In this document: positions 43,480 through 51,290 of the stretch, in pieces
Position numbering within the stretch: position 1 is the stretch's first letter
Layout: the number at the start of each line of letters is the position of its first letter
From: a virus
Direction: 5' to 3' (one strand)
Virus record (IMG/VR): IMGVR_UViG_3300032116_000165
Coordinates: 1-64,000 of that record
Length of the DNA stretch: 64,000 nt
Position numbers and translations under genes: made by a program
Notes under the pieces: model-generated
Database searches by the model: none
Seen by the model: only the letters and a program-made list of their open reading frames with translations
Told to the model about the DNA's origin: nothing

Positions 43480-45807
43480 ATGAATATTTCAATAGAAAAA
43501 TTAGATAACCCCTATGTACAGATTGTTTGGGAGGATTCACCAGAAAATTTCACGCAGGAAAGAATTAAGCGTGTCAAAACATATTTTTCAAAGAAGTATA
43601 ATACCTCTAATGTTAACATTGTTTTAAAAACAATCCTTGAGAAAGAAGAAGAGGATACAACTGTTGACACCTCTTTTAACATTCTAGATAAAAATTATCA
43701 ACTTGATGTTGTTAAAAATTATTTAACTCAAAAAGGTCTTGAGAATTCTTATGAGGATGTTGTTGGAATAAACAACATTGTTGAAAATAATTTGGTATTA
43801 AGTAACCCAGATATTTCACCATTTAAAAAATGGTATATCAAAAAAATTGAATTTTCAAATTTTTTATCGTATGGTGAGGACCAAGTTTTGGATTATGAAA
43901 CATTAAGAGGTATTAGTGTTATTGAGTCGAATCCAAAAAATTTCGGGGGTAAAACAATTTTAGGGCTGGAATTACTTTTATATCTATTTTTTAACTCAAC
44001 ATCTAGAACTTCAAAAGCTGAAGATATCTTTAATAAATTCTCAGATAAGAATAAGGTCACTGTAAAGGGAACTATTAATATTGATGGTGAAGATTATGTG
44101 ATTATTAGAACCGCAGAAAGAAAATTAAATAAAACAGGTGAGTGGAATGTAAAAACCGAACTTGATTTTTTTAAAGTTCTTCCAGATGGTGAGCTTCAAA
44201 ATTTCACAGGAGAACAAAGAAGAGAGACTGAGAAATTTATAAAAACATCAATTGGTGAACAAGAAGATTTCTTAATGACTATTCTAACAACATCTTCCAA
44301 TCTAGAAGAACTCTTAGAAGCAAAACCCACCGCTAGAGGTCAAGTTTTAAGTAGATTCCTTGGGTTAGATGTTCTTAAGAAGAAAGAAGAAATAGCTAAA
44401 GAGCTTTACTCGAATTATTCAAAAGGAATGCTTTCAAATGTGTTTAATGTTGAGCAATTAAAAAATGACAATATTGAACATGAAAAAATGATTGGTATTT
44501 TAAACGATTCTAATAAAGAACTTGATGTTAAATTAAATGAGGTTATCGAGAAGATTAAAATCGGTGAAAAATACCGCGAAGATTTATTAAAAACAAAACA
44601 TTCTGATATTGACAAAGATTTGATTATCTTTGAACCCGAAAAAGCTAAAAACGACATTATAAAGATAACCAAAGAAAAGACTGATTATCAAAAAGAATTA
44701 TCCGTCCTTAAAGTAGTTGAACCATCGGAATTTTATCATGAGGATAAACATGATGAAGTTAAAGAAAAAATCACAACTAGAAAAAGTGAAGTTGCTGTTA
44801 TAGGTAGTCAATTACGAGAAATTGATTCATTAATGTCTAAGTACTCAAATGGGATAAAATGTGAGCACTGCGGAATTGAATTAATAAATGCAACATATAC
44901 GCAGGAAAAAATTTCTAGAAAAAATGATTTAACCGACAAATTAAATTTAATTAATAATGAACTAAATTCATTATCTGTTAGTGAACAAAGTTTTACTAAA
45001 TTAAAGAAAGAATTTGATGAATATGAAAAAGCAAAATTAATTAAGGAGAAATTTGAAGTTAGTATTGATGCTTGCGATATTAAAATAAACTCTATTGAGG
45101 AAAAAATTAATCGATATAATGATGCACAAAGTAAAATTGCAGATAATCAAAAGATTGATGGTCTGCTAATAAAAGCAAAAGTTAGGATTGATGAATTAAA
45201 TTCGGATAAAGATAGGGTAAACAAAGAAATTAATAACAACAATTTCCAGATTAAATCTTATCATCAGAAAATAGATGAGAACAATAAGAGAATTATTAAA
45301 ATTGCTGAAGAATTTGAAAAAGAGAAAATATATAAAATATATCTTGATATTTACGGTAAAAATGGAATTTCAAAAATTATAATGAAATCTATGATTCCAT
45401 TAATTAATTCTGAACTCCAAAGACTTCTTGAGGATTCCGCATTATTTACTCTTCAAATTAAAATAAATGATAAAAATGAAGTTGAGTTCTGGATGACGGA
45501 TAACTCAAGCGGAATTGAAAAACTTATGGTCACAGGTTCTGGTTATGAAAGAACAATTGCAAGTCTAGCCCTTAGGTCCGTTCTGTCAAAAGTTTGTTCA
45601 TTACCGAAACCGAATATTATAGTATTCGATGAGATTTTTGGTAAAGTATCTGATGATAATTTAGAAATGGTTGGAGAGTTCTTCAAGAAAATAAAGGAGT
45701 ATTTTGACAAAATCTTAATTATTACACATAATCCATTAGTATCAAATTGGGCTGATAGTATAATTAAAATTAAGAAAGAAAATAACATTAGTAAGATTGT
45801 TAATTAA
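43480..45807 (+). CDS. Recombination endonuclease subunit gp46 (SbcC/Rad50-like)
   Basis: The 775-residue SMC-type ATPase begins after a 120-residue N-terminal extension: IKKIEFSNFLSYGEDQVLDY, then SNPKNFGGKTILGLELLLYL at the Walker A place (about 150-170). Long coiled-coil arms flank a zinc hook CEHC near 459-462. The C-terminal lobe has VTGSGYERTIASLALRSVLS (signature motif region) and IIVFDEIFGKVSDDN (Walker B, about 711). It pairs with the gp47 nuclease at 40732 for end resection. The Walker A lacks the usual first glycine (Pro in its place) and the signature is SGYE rather than SGGE. The N-terminal extension is unusual for gp46. Confidence 0.85.
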   Translation: MNISIEKLDNPYVQIVWEDSPENFTQERIKRVKTYFSKKYNTSNVNIVLKTILEKEEEDTTVDTSFNILDKNYQLDVVKNYLTQKGLENSYEDVVGINNIVENNLVLSNPDISPFKKWYIKKIEFSNFLSYGEDQVLDYETLRGISVIESNPKNFGGKTILGLELLLYLFFNSTSRTSKAEDIFNKFSDKNKVTVKGTINIDGEDYVIIRTAERKLNKTGEWNVKTELDFFKVLPDGELQNFTGEQRRETEKFIKTSIGEQEDFLMTILTTSSNLEELLEAKPTARGQVLSRFLGLDVLKKKEEIAKELYSNYSKGMLSNVFNVEQLKNDNIEHEKMIGILNDSNKELDVKLNEVIEKIKIGEKYREDLLKTKHSDIDKDLIIFEPEKAKNDIIKITKEKTDYQKELSVLKVVEPSEFYHEDKHDEVKEKITTRKSEVAVIGSQLREIDSLMSKYSNGIKCEHCGIELINATYTQEKISRKNDLTDKLNLINNELNSLSVSEQSFTKLKKEFDEYEKAKLIKEKFEVSIDACDIKINSIEEKINRYNDAQSKIADNQKIDGLLIKAKVRIDELNSDKDRVNKEINNNNFQIKSYHQKIDENNKRIIKIAEEFEKEKIYKIYLDIYGKNGISKIIMKSMIPLINSELQRLLEDSALFTLQIKINDKNEVEFWMTDNSSGIEKLMVTGSGYERTIASLALRSVLSKVCSLPKPNIIVFDEIFGKVSDDNLEMVGEFFKKIKEYFDKILIITHNPLVSNWADSIIKIKKENNISKIVN

Positions 45808-46205
45808 AATTTAGCATCAAATGGATTTGTTAAATCACCAGTTTTAAATGCAACACCGCCCACATAATTATTTTCTTTAATTTGGCTGGCAAAATATTCC
45901 ATCATTTTCATGGCAACATTACGATCAAATTCTTTATCGTCAGTTTCAGGAACAAATAAATCAACATATATCGAGCCTCTAGCTCTTCTATGTGGCTTAC
46001 CATCTGAATCAATATCATCAATGACAGCTTCATCAAATTCATCATTAGAATCTATTAATTGCTTTAATTTATTAATTAATTCTTGTCTTGGATTATAGTC
46101 ATCAATCTCTTCATCATTAAACTCATCATTATCAGATTGCTCTAATAAAAATTTTTTTAATTCAGTAATTAATTCAGATTCGGTTAATTTAATTTTTTTA
46201 GACAT
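45804..46205 (-). CDS. ITES-leader acidic protein, 133 aa
   Basis: This leftward gene overlaps the gp46 stop by four bases. It starts MSKKIKLTESELITELKKFL followed by LEQSDNDEF, almost the same leader as the LRR gene at 563. After a very acidic stretch, residues about 65-133 form a compact alpha/beta domain (RARGSIYVDLFVPETDD, FASQIKENNYVGGVAF). I do not recognise it. The promoter-like motif TATTTATGTTTAAA is at 46229-46216, identical to that before the fibre gene at 26069. The shared leader suggests co-targeting with the other leader proteins. Confidence 0.75.
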   Translation of the reverse strand: MSKKIKLTESELITELKKFLLEQSDNDEFNDEEIDDYNPRQELINKLKQLIDSNDEFDEAVIDDIDSDGKPHRRARGSIYVDLFVPETDDKEFDRNVAMKMMEYFASQIKENNYVGGVAFKTGDLTNPFDAKF

Positions 46206-46215
46206 ATTAAATAGT

Positions 46216-46229
46216 TTTAAACATAAATA
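46216..46229 (-). promoter_or_regulatory. Candidate phage promoter motif TATTTATnnTTAAA (minus strand)
   Basis: Read leftward, the sequence is TATTTATGTTTAAA, ten bases before the ATG at 46205. It is identical over all 14 positions to the plus-strand site at 26046-26059. It lies in a 39-base intergenic gap shared with the divergent gene at 46245. Confidence 0.45.
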
Positions 46230-46244
46230 TCAGAAAAAAATAAA

Positions 46245-46808
46245 ATGGAAACATACTTATTGTTTATTTATTCGGATTTTAAAGATAACGAAAATAAAAT
46301 TACTTTAATTACCGAATGTCTTTCACCGATTGTTGTTTCACCAAAATTAAAATTTAATTATGGTGATAATTCTATGATTATAAATTTTAAAACTGATTTA
46401 GAATTTAATGAATTAAAGGATTATGTTTCTGAAGTTCTCGCATTATTAGTAAATCAATATTTTTTATTAAATTATTCTGACAAGTTGTCAGTAAATATGC
46501 CAAAAAATTTATATAATCATTTATTTGATTTAGAGAACGAAACAGAAAATGTTGATTTGGACACTAGAAATTTTATTCCAGAAAAAAAAGGAGTTGGACC
46601 AAATTTTTCTATTTTTGAAGGGGAAATTTCATTACCTTTGCCGATAAGCGGCACAACTTTTGGTGTCACAATTTTTACACCACAAGACAATACCGAAAGT
46701 CAAAAAATAAATTATACAATTGATGACATTTTAGATAAGATAAATAAAACTGGTTATGAATCATTAACCGAAGAAGAAAAAAATTTTTTAAAAAACTCAA
46801 AATATTAA
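46245..46808 (+). CDS. Hypothetical protein with Bacteroidota-type C-terminal helix, 187 aa
   Basis: The C-terminal 30 residues (YTIDDILDKINKTGYESLTE, then EEKNFLKNSKY) match the short helical tail common at the ends of Bacteroidota rhomboid-like and other proteins (DUF6576 type: I-L-D-K-I-x-x-x-G-x-x-S-L-T-x-E-E-K-x-F-L). The first 150 residues are mixed alpha/beta and unassigned. It is divergent from the acidic leader gene and lies four bases before the sigma factor gene. The tail is strong evidence for gene exchange with a Bacteroidota host. Confidence 0.7.
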   Translation: METYLLFIYSDFKDNENKITLITECLSPIVVSPKLKFNYGDNSMIINFKTDLEFNELKDYVSEVLALLVNQYFLLNYSDKLSVNMPKNLYNHLFDLENETENVDLDTRNFIPEKKGVGPNFSIFEGEISLPLPISGTTFGVTIFTPQDNTESQKINYTIDDILDKINKTGYESLTEEEKNFLKNSKY

Positions 46809-46812
46809 TAAA

Positions 46813-47613
46813 ATGAAAGACAAAAACACTACAGTTTCAATTAACCAAGAAGAAATTTATGGGTACTTAAAAGATATCCGTAAATTTAAAGTAATGACTC
46901 CTGAAAGGGAAAGAGAGCTTTCTGAAGTAATGAATAGCGGCATCGCAAATAAAGAGCAGATAGATGATATTAAAAAAGAACTCCTTGAGGGTAACTTACG
47001 GTTTGTCATTAGTGTGGCAAAACAATATCAAAATCAAGGACTGGAATTGGGTGACTTAATTGCTGAAGGTAATTTGGGTTTGATTAAGGCAATTGATAGC
47101 TTTGATTGGACCAAAAAATTAAGATTTATTTCATATGCTGTTTGGTGGATTAGACAATCAGTAATTCAATCATTAAATGAAAAATCTAGATCAATTAGAA
47201 TTCCTGTAAACGTAATTCAAGATTTACAAAAGGAAAAGAAAAAGTCTGAAAAAACTGGTGATAACCTGTCAGATAGATTTTCTTCATTACCGTCAATTGT
47301 TAAATTAGATATGAATATTAATGAAGATGGTGATTCATTGATTGATGTAATTGTAAACCCAAATGCGTTATCACCCGACTCAGGGTTCTCAACTCAGGAC
47401 ACATTAAAACAAAAATTATTTGATGTTATGAATATTCTTGATGAGAGGGAGAAAGTTATTATTGATGATTATTTTGGTTTAAGTGGATCAACAAGAACAC
47501 TTGAGGAAATTGGAAATGATTTTAATCTTACCAAAGAACGTATTCGTCAAATAAAAGAAAGAGCATTGAGAAAGCTTAGAAACCAATCATCAGAGTTATT
47601 TGAATATATGTGA
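46813..47613 (+). CDS. RNA polymerase sigma factor, Bacteroidota RpoD-like
   Basis: The 266-residue protein has region 2 (about 58-132: NLRFVISVAKQYQNQGLELG, EGNLGLIKAIDSFD, RFISYAVWWIRQSVIQSLNE) and region 4 (about 203-258: ILDEREKVIIDDYFGL, TLEEIGNDFNLTKERIRQIK). Between them region 3 is shortened, but EDGDSLIDVIVNPN corresponds to the short acidic segment of Bacteroidota primary sigma factors (about 287 residues). It would redirect host RNA polymerase to phage promoters, for example those with TATTTATnnTTAAA. Region 1.1 is missing, as in group 2/3 factors. It follows an unknown gene by four bases. Confidence 0.9.
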   Translation: MKDKNTTVSINQEEIYGYLKDIRKFKVMTPERERELSEVMNSGIANKEQIDDIKKELLEGNLRFVISVAKQYQNQGLELGDLIAEGNLGLIKAIDSFDWTKKLRFISYAVWWIRQSVIQSLNEKSRSIRIPVNVIQDLQKEKKKSEKTGDNLSDRFSSLPSIVKLDMNINEDGDSLIDVIVNPNALSPDSGFSTQDTLKQKLFDVMNILDEREKVIIDDYFGLSGSTRTLEEIGNDFNLTKERIRQIKERALRKLRNQSSELFEYM

Positions 47614-47639
47614 TATTTATTAAAAAAAACAAAAAAAAA

Positions 47640-47918
47640 ATGAAAATAATTGAAAAATATTTTAATATTATTGTTCTGGTATTTCTATTTTTAATCTTCT
47701 TTAGAAGCTGTGGTGCTGGTAGCGAAATTTCTAGAGTTAATAAAAAAATAACGATAATTGAGAATAAAATAGATTCTTTGGAAAAAAGAACAATCACTGA
47801 AAAAACATTAAATAAAAACCTACAAAATAATATGTGGGATTTTCTTGAATTGGAGGAATTGAGCGATAAAAATAAAATACCCATTAATCAATTAAAAAAT
47901 GAAAGACATAAAAAATAA
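47640..47918 (+). CDS. Single-pass membrane coiled-coil protein, 92 aa
   Basis: The protein begins MKIIEKYFNIIVLVFLFLIF, one membrane helix, followed by F-R-S-C-G and a heptad region (ISRVNKKITIIENKIDSLEK). The Cys does not fit a standard lipobox because Arg stands two before it. I start at 47640 since the longer frame from 47610 adds only Lys/Ile from a poly-A tract. A small inner-membrane anchor with a periplasmic coiled coil could be a spanin-like lysis factor, but no partner is seen. It overlaps the next gene by 20 bases. Confidence 0.6.
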   Translation: MKIIEKYFNIIVLVFLFLIFFRSCGAGSEISRVNKKITIIENKIDSLEKRTITEKTLNKNLQNNMWDFLELEELSDKNKIPINQLKNERHKK

Positions 47919-48330
47919 TGTTTGGATTCCAAATGTTGGTGAGGGAATATTCATAATCGAAACAAATGAATGGTATATTGTAAAAAGATTATTAACATTA
48001 AATTCTTGGCCCATATATACACCATCATTAGAAGATGAAGATAACGCCATAATTGGTGTTGAAGTGATCAATAATGCTGGTCGTAAATTAAAATATAGGT
48101 TAGATGAAATAAGACAAGAAACATTTTGTCAGTACTTAAAAAGACCGACAGGTGTTGGAAGAACACCTTGGACAAAAGTAATTATTATGTCCATGATAAT
48201 GATTTTTGGTCATATCACATCTATTATTACTTGGAATGAGAATGGTTGGGTTGGAACATTGTTATTAATTATCACTTTAATTGTTTGGTTCTATTCGACA
48301 TGGCGCAATTATAAAAATATAAATCAATGA
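47899..48330 (+). CDS. Membrane protein with two C-terminal helices, 143 aa
   Basis: Residues 1-90 are soluble and may form a small beta domain (NVWIPNVGEGIFIIETNEWY, VEVINNAGRKLKYRLDE). Residues about 94-136 contain two membrane helices (VIIMSMIMIFGHITSIITW and GWVGTLLLIITLIVWFY). No family is recognised. It starts inside the upstream gene and stops two bases before the next membrane protein, so three membrane proteins are produced together after the sigma factor gene. Confidence 0.6.
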   Translation: MKDIKNNVWIPNVGEGIFIIETNEWYIVKRLLTLNSWPIYTPSLEDEDNAIIGVEVINNAGRKLKYRLDEIRQETFCQYLKRPTGVGRTPWTKVIIMSMIMIFGHITSIITWNENGWVGTLLLIITLIVWFYSTWRNYKNINQ

Positions 48331-48331
48331 C

Positions 48332-49072
48332 ATGAAAAATTGGATACAAAATAACTTGAAAAACATAATAGTAACTTGCTTTATAATACCAATTTTATTG
48401 GTTGCATTTGTTTCTATTTCTCATGTAACAACTATGTATGAATTATCAAATCCAATTGTTTGGTCTATCTATTTATCAATAGCAATTGAAATCGCTGCAC
48501 TATCTGCATTAGCCGCAGTTTCTGTTAAAATGGGTAGATTTATTTATATACCATTTATAATCGTAACAATAATCCAATTTCTAGGTAATCTTTTTTTTGC
48601 CTACTCATTTATTGATGAAACATCAGTTGCATTTAAAAATTGGGTTGAATTAATTGGCCCTTTATTTGAACCTATGGGAATTGAGTTGTTAGATATACCA
48701 TCTCAGAAAAGAATATTAGCTTTCTTTACCGGTGGGTTATTACCATTTATTTCATTGACTTTTGCACACATGCTGGTTGTTTTTACTGAAAAACAAAAAG
48801 AAGATAAAGAAGTTAAAACTAATGATATTAATACCAAATCAATCCAACAAGATACGCAAGATATTGAGGAATTGAGTAAAAAGTTATCAAAGTGGGAGAA
48901 CGAACAACTCCCAGAAGAAAAACCGATTAACCCAACAGAAGAAGAAATTAAAAAAATGGAGGAAATTTTATTAAAAAAACAATCAATCACAGAAGATTCA
49001 GTCATTGATGAAACTCAAAATCAAACAGAACCAACAATAAAAAAATTAGTCTACACCAAAAATGGTGAATAA
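48332..49072 (+). CDS. Four-helix membrane protein with cytoplasmic tail, 246 aa
   Basis: Four hydrophobic segments lie at about residues 12-34 (IIVTCFIIPILLVAFVSISH), 43-64, 68-92 and 128-150 (ILAFFTGGLLPFISLTFAHM). A highly charged tail of about 95 residues follows, rich in Glu, Lys and Gln. The first half resembles phage membrane proteins that may sit in the host envelope during takeover, but I cannot assign it. The 3' end overlaps the amidase-like gene by 11 bases. Confidence 0.6.
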   Translation: MKNWIQNNLKNIIVTCFIIPILLVAFVSISHVTTMYELSNPIVWSIYLSIAIEIAALSALAAVSVKMGRFIYIPFIIVTIIQFLGNLFFAYSFIDETSVAFKNWVELIGPLFEPMGIELLDIPSQKRILAFFTGGLLPFISLTFAHMLVVFTEKQKEDKEVKTNDINTKSIQQDTQDIEELSKKLSKWENEQLPEEKPINPTEEEIKKMEEILLKKQSITEDSVIDETQNQTEPTIKKLVYTKNGE

Positions 49073-49658
49073 TGAGTTTAAATTAACAACAGATATCTTT
49101 GAGAAAAATGAAAGTAAAAAACAAATATTACTTTCAAACTCCTTTAGATATTTTGATGATTTCAAAAATCAACTAATTTATAGATTTAACGGTAAAAGCA
49201 AAAAAATACCTCACTATTTTATAAAGAAAAATGGTGAGATTTTTTGTTTTATAAGCCCAGAGTGTATTTCTGAATATTTTTTATCAAGTAATAAAAATGA
49301 TTTAATACATATATGTTTAGAAAATATTGGTTGGGTTGAGAAAGTTCCTATGAAAGATTATTATTCAAATTGGTTGGGAATTATTAAAAAACAAGATATT
49401 TATGAGAAGAAGTGGAGAGATTATTTTTTTTGGGATACTTATACCGACGAACAAATAAACTCATTAATTGAATTATGTAAAAATATAACAATGGAAATGT
49501 CAATGAAATATAAATTTATTGGACATAATACAAAATCTGTTTCAGTTGAAACTTACGAAGGAATTACTTGTAGGAGTAATTATAACTCATTTTATACCGA
49601 TTTAAACCCATCGTTTCCCTTCTCAACCTTTATTAAAAAATTAGAATATGAAAAATAA
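49062..49658 (+). CDS. N-acetylmuramoyl-L-alanine amidase-like protein
   Basis: The 198-residue protein follows the amidase_2/T7-lysozyme layout: HYFIKKNGEIFCFISPE (H51 in the zinc-ligand strand), LIHICLENIGWVEK, then YTDEQINSLIELCKNITMEM, FIGHNTKSVSVET (H155) and DLNPSFPFSTF (the DPGPxFPW place). Most landmarks fit, but the last ligand is replaced or shifted and the His after the first helix is absent, so activity is uncertain. A lysis enzyme is the natural guess given the adjacent membrane proteins. It has no signal peptide. The next gene overlaps its end by 11 bases. Confidence 0.5.
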   Translation: MVNNEFKLTTDIFEKNESKKQILLSNSFRYFDDFKNQLIYRFNGKSKKIPHYFIKKNGEIFCFISPECISEYFLSSNKNDLIHICLENIGWVEKVPMKDYYSNWLGIIKKQDIYEKKWRDYFFWDTYTDEQINSLIELCKNITMEMSMKYKFIGHNTKSVSVETYEGITCRSNYNSFYTDLNPSFPFSTFIKKLEYEK

Positions 49659-50232
49659 TTACGACGAAATAAAAGAATTACTTAAAAAATCTAGATCATT
49701 ACAGAAAAATGATTTGGTAATGGAAGATATTAAAAAAATTTGGAATAATGCTTCTTTAATTTCTGAACAAGAAAGAATTAATATGGCTAAAGAAATTGAA
49801 AAAGATATCGAAGATGATGAATTACGTGATGAAGTCACACCTAAGGATAAACAACAGAAATATAGAGTTTCTGGTGGGTTTATTGTTGTTCATGGTAAAA
49901 CAAATTCCGATTTACAGTTAACTATCGATGAAAAAGCTGCATTTCAAGATACAATGAATGAATTCATAGAGGAAGTTTCAAATCTAGTTGAATTTTATCC
50001 TCTTAATTTATACTCTAGCGATGTTGAATGGTCAGGTAAAATAATTGATATGGATTTAGAATTTATTTTTTCTGTCGGTGAAACAAACGGGATTTATGTA
50101 AATGGCACTATGAATAAAGTAGATGAAGAATATTTGGCATTTATCGATAAACTTCAAAAATTTTATGATAAATTTAAAGTTAGATGGGGTAAAATAATTA
50201 CAATAAGAAAAAAAACTGAACCTTTAAAATAA
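49648..50232 (+). CDS. Hypothetical protein, 194 aa
   Basis: The first 60 residues are helical and charged (YDEIKELLKKSRSLQKNDLV). The remaining domain is alpha/beta with FIVVHGKTNSDLQLTIDEKA and WSGKIIDMDLEFIFSVGETN. It resembles small proteins encoded near head genes of Bacteroidota phages, but I do not know a function. It overlaps the amidase-like gene and is followed six bases later by the 81-residue gene. Confidence 0.6.
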   Translation: MKNNYDEIKELLKKSRSLQKNDLVMEDIKKIWNNASLISEQERINMAKEIEKDIEDDELRDEVTPKDKQQKYRVSGGFIVVHGKTNSDLQLTIDEKAAFQDTMNEFIEEVSNLVEFYPLNLYSSDVEWSGKIIDMDLEFIFSVGETNGIYVNGTMNKVDEEYLAFIDKLQKFYDKFKVRWGKIITIRKKTEPLK

Positions 50233-50238
50233 TATCAC

Positions 50239-50484
50239 ATGGCACTAACCGATACCGATAAAAGAGATATTGAAGTAATGATTAGAAAAGAAATTAAAGA
50301 TTTCTTAAATTCTAACACACTAAATCAGTTTGAGGATAAAATGATTGATGTGATTAGAAAAGAAATTTCTAGAGGTAAGATTGAAAGCGATGTTAAGGAC
50401 ATTGTTGTAAGAATGTTACGTGAATTTTATGGATTCATGTATACCCAGAGATCTTACTGGGAATCAAGAATAAAATCAGCATAA
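50239..50484 (+). CDS. Small helical phage protein, 81 aa
   Basis: An all-helical protein with TDTDKRDIEVMIRKEIKDFL and a C-terminal LREFYGFMYTQRSYWESRIK segment. Similar small proteins recur next to head-morphogenesis genes in related phages, as far as I recall, but I cannot name a function. The context, just before two Lys/Glu-rich assembly-type proteins, supports a head or neck assembly role. Confidence 0.6.
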   Translation: MALTDTDKRDIEVMIRKEIKDFLNSNTLNQFEDKMIDVIRKEISRGKIESDVKDIVVRMLREFYGFMYTQRSYWESRIKSA

Positions 50485-50488
50485 TATA

Positions 50489-51259
50489 ATGGCAAACATT
50501 AAAGATACAATAGATAGCGCATTTTCACAAGCAGCAGCACAAAGTGATGTTTCTAGAGGTGAAATGGCAATAAAAGCATCAGATTTAAAAAATCAGATGA
50601 AAGTTAATGCTAACGAAGAAAAAAATAAAAAAACTAAAAAACGAATAACAAAAGAAGCGACAACATCGGGGTCATCTGGTGCATATATTCAGTCACTTTC
50701 TAATGGTGAAACCAAAGAAGAGACCCTTAAAGGTGGTATGGCAGATAATAAAACGTTAAATCAATTAGCAAAAAAACATAATGTTAAAAAAACGACATTA
50801 GAAAAACAATTAAAGAAAGGTATGAATGTTGAAAAAGAACATGTTAGTAAAACTGGTTCTAGAAAAGAAATTGCTATGGATCATCTTACCGAAGATCCAA
50901 AATATTACGATAAATTAGAAAAACTGGAAAAAAAAGGAAAGAAAACCGAAACAAAAGAAGCTACTGGCGCATCATCTGCTGGTCAGTATTCGGGTCCAGC
51001 ATTCTTAGCTAAAAGCATGAATAAAAAAGATTGGAGAGGAGCCTCTAAAACACAGTACCCCGGTGGTAAATTTGTTGAAGTTAAGAAAAAATGTAAGACC
51101 TTTCCATACTGCAATCAAGGCAACATTAAGTCGTTGAAGTTATTTGAAAATGAACAACTTAATAATATTATTAAAAAGATTTCTGAAAAACATAATATAT
51201 CTGAAAATATAATTAAAAATATTCTCATTTATGAAATGCAAAAAAAAGGAATAATTTAA
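50489..51259 (+). CDS. Assembly-type protein with DUF5661-like segment and EAT repeats, 256 aa
   Basis: A Lys-rich protein. Residues about 90-155 (KGMNVEKEHVSKTGSRKEIA, then MDHLTEDPKYYDKLEKLE) match the DUF5661-like E-H-x-x-x-x-x-x-x-I-A-x-D-H-L pattern. Two direct repeats flank it: TKEATTSGSSGAYIQ (near 54) and TKEATGASSAGQYSG (near 154). Then a C-x-x-x-x-x-C patch (KKKCKTFPYCNQGN) and a helical C-terminus with NNIIKKISEKHNISENII. Composition and neighbours suggest a scaffold- or core-type protein that may be processed. It precedes the promoter-like motif at 51270. Confidence 0.6.
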   Translation: MANIKDTIDSAFSQAAAQSDVSRGEMAIKASDLKNQMKVNANEEKNKKTKKRITKEATTSGSSGAYIQSLSNGETKEETLKGGMADNKTLNQLAKKHNVKKTTLEKQLKKGMNVEKEHVSKTGSRKEIAMDHLTEDPKYYDKLEKLEKKGKKTETKEATGASSAGQYSGPAFLAKSMNKKDWRGASKTQYPGGKFVEVKKKCKTFPYCNQGNIKSLKLFENEQLNNIIKKISEKHNISENIIKNILIYEMQKKGII

Positions 51260-51269
51260 AATATAACGA

Positions 51270-51283
51270 TATTTATAATTAAA
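51270..51283 (+). promoter_or_regulatory. Candidate phage promoter motif TATTTATnnTTAAA
   Basis: TATTTATAATTAAA fits the motif exactly and ends seven bases before the ATG at 51291. It is preceded by GA, as at 47614 and on the minus strand at 46229. Confidence 0.4.
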
Positions 51284-51290
51284 AATAAAA

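Noticed and set aside
47610-47639. Upstream in-frame start for the coiled-coil membrane protein
   Set aside because: The added ten residues come from the end of the sigma gene and a poly-A tract; the ATG at 47640 begins directly before the membrane helix.
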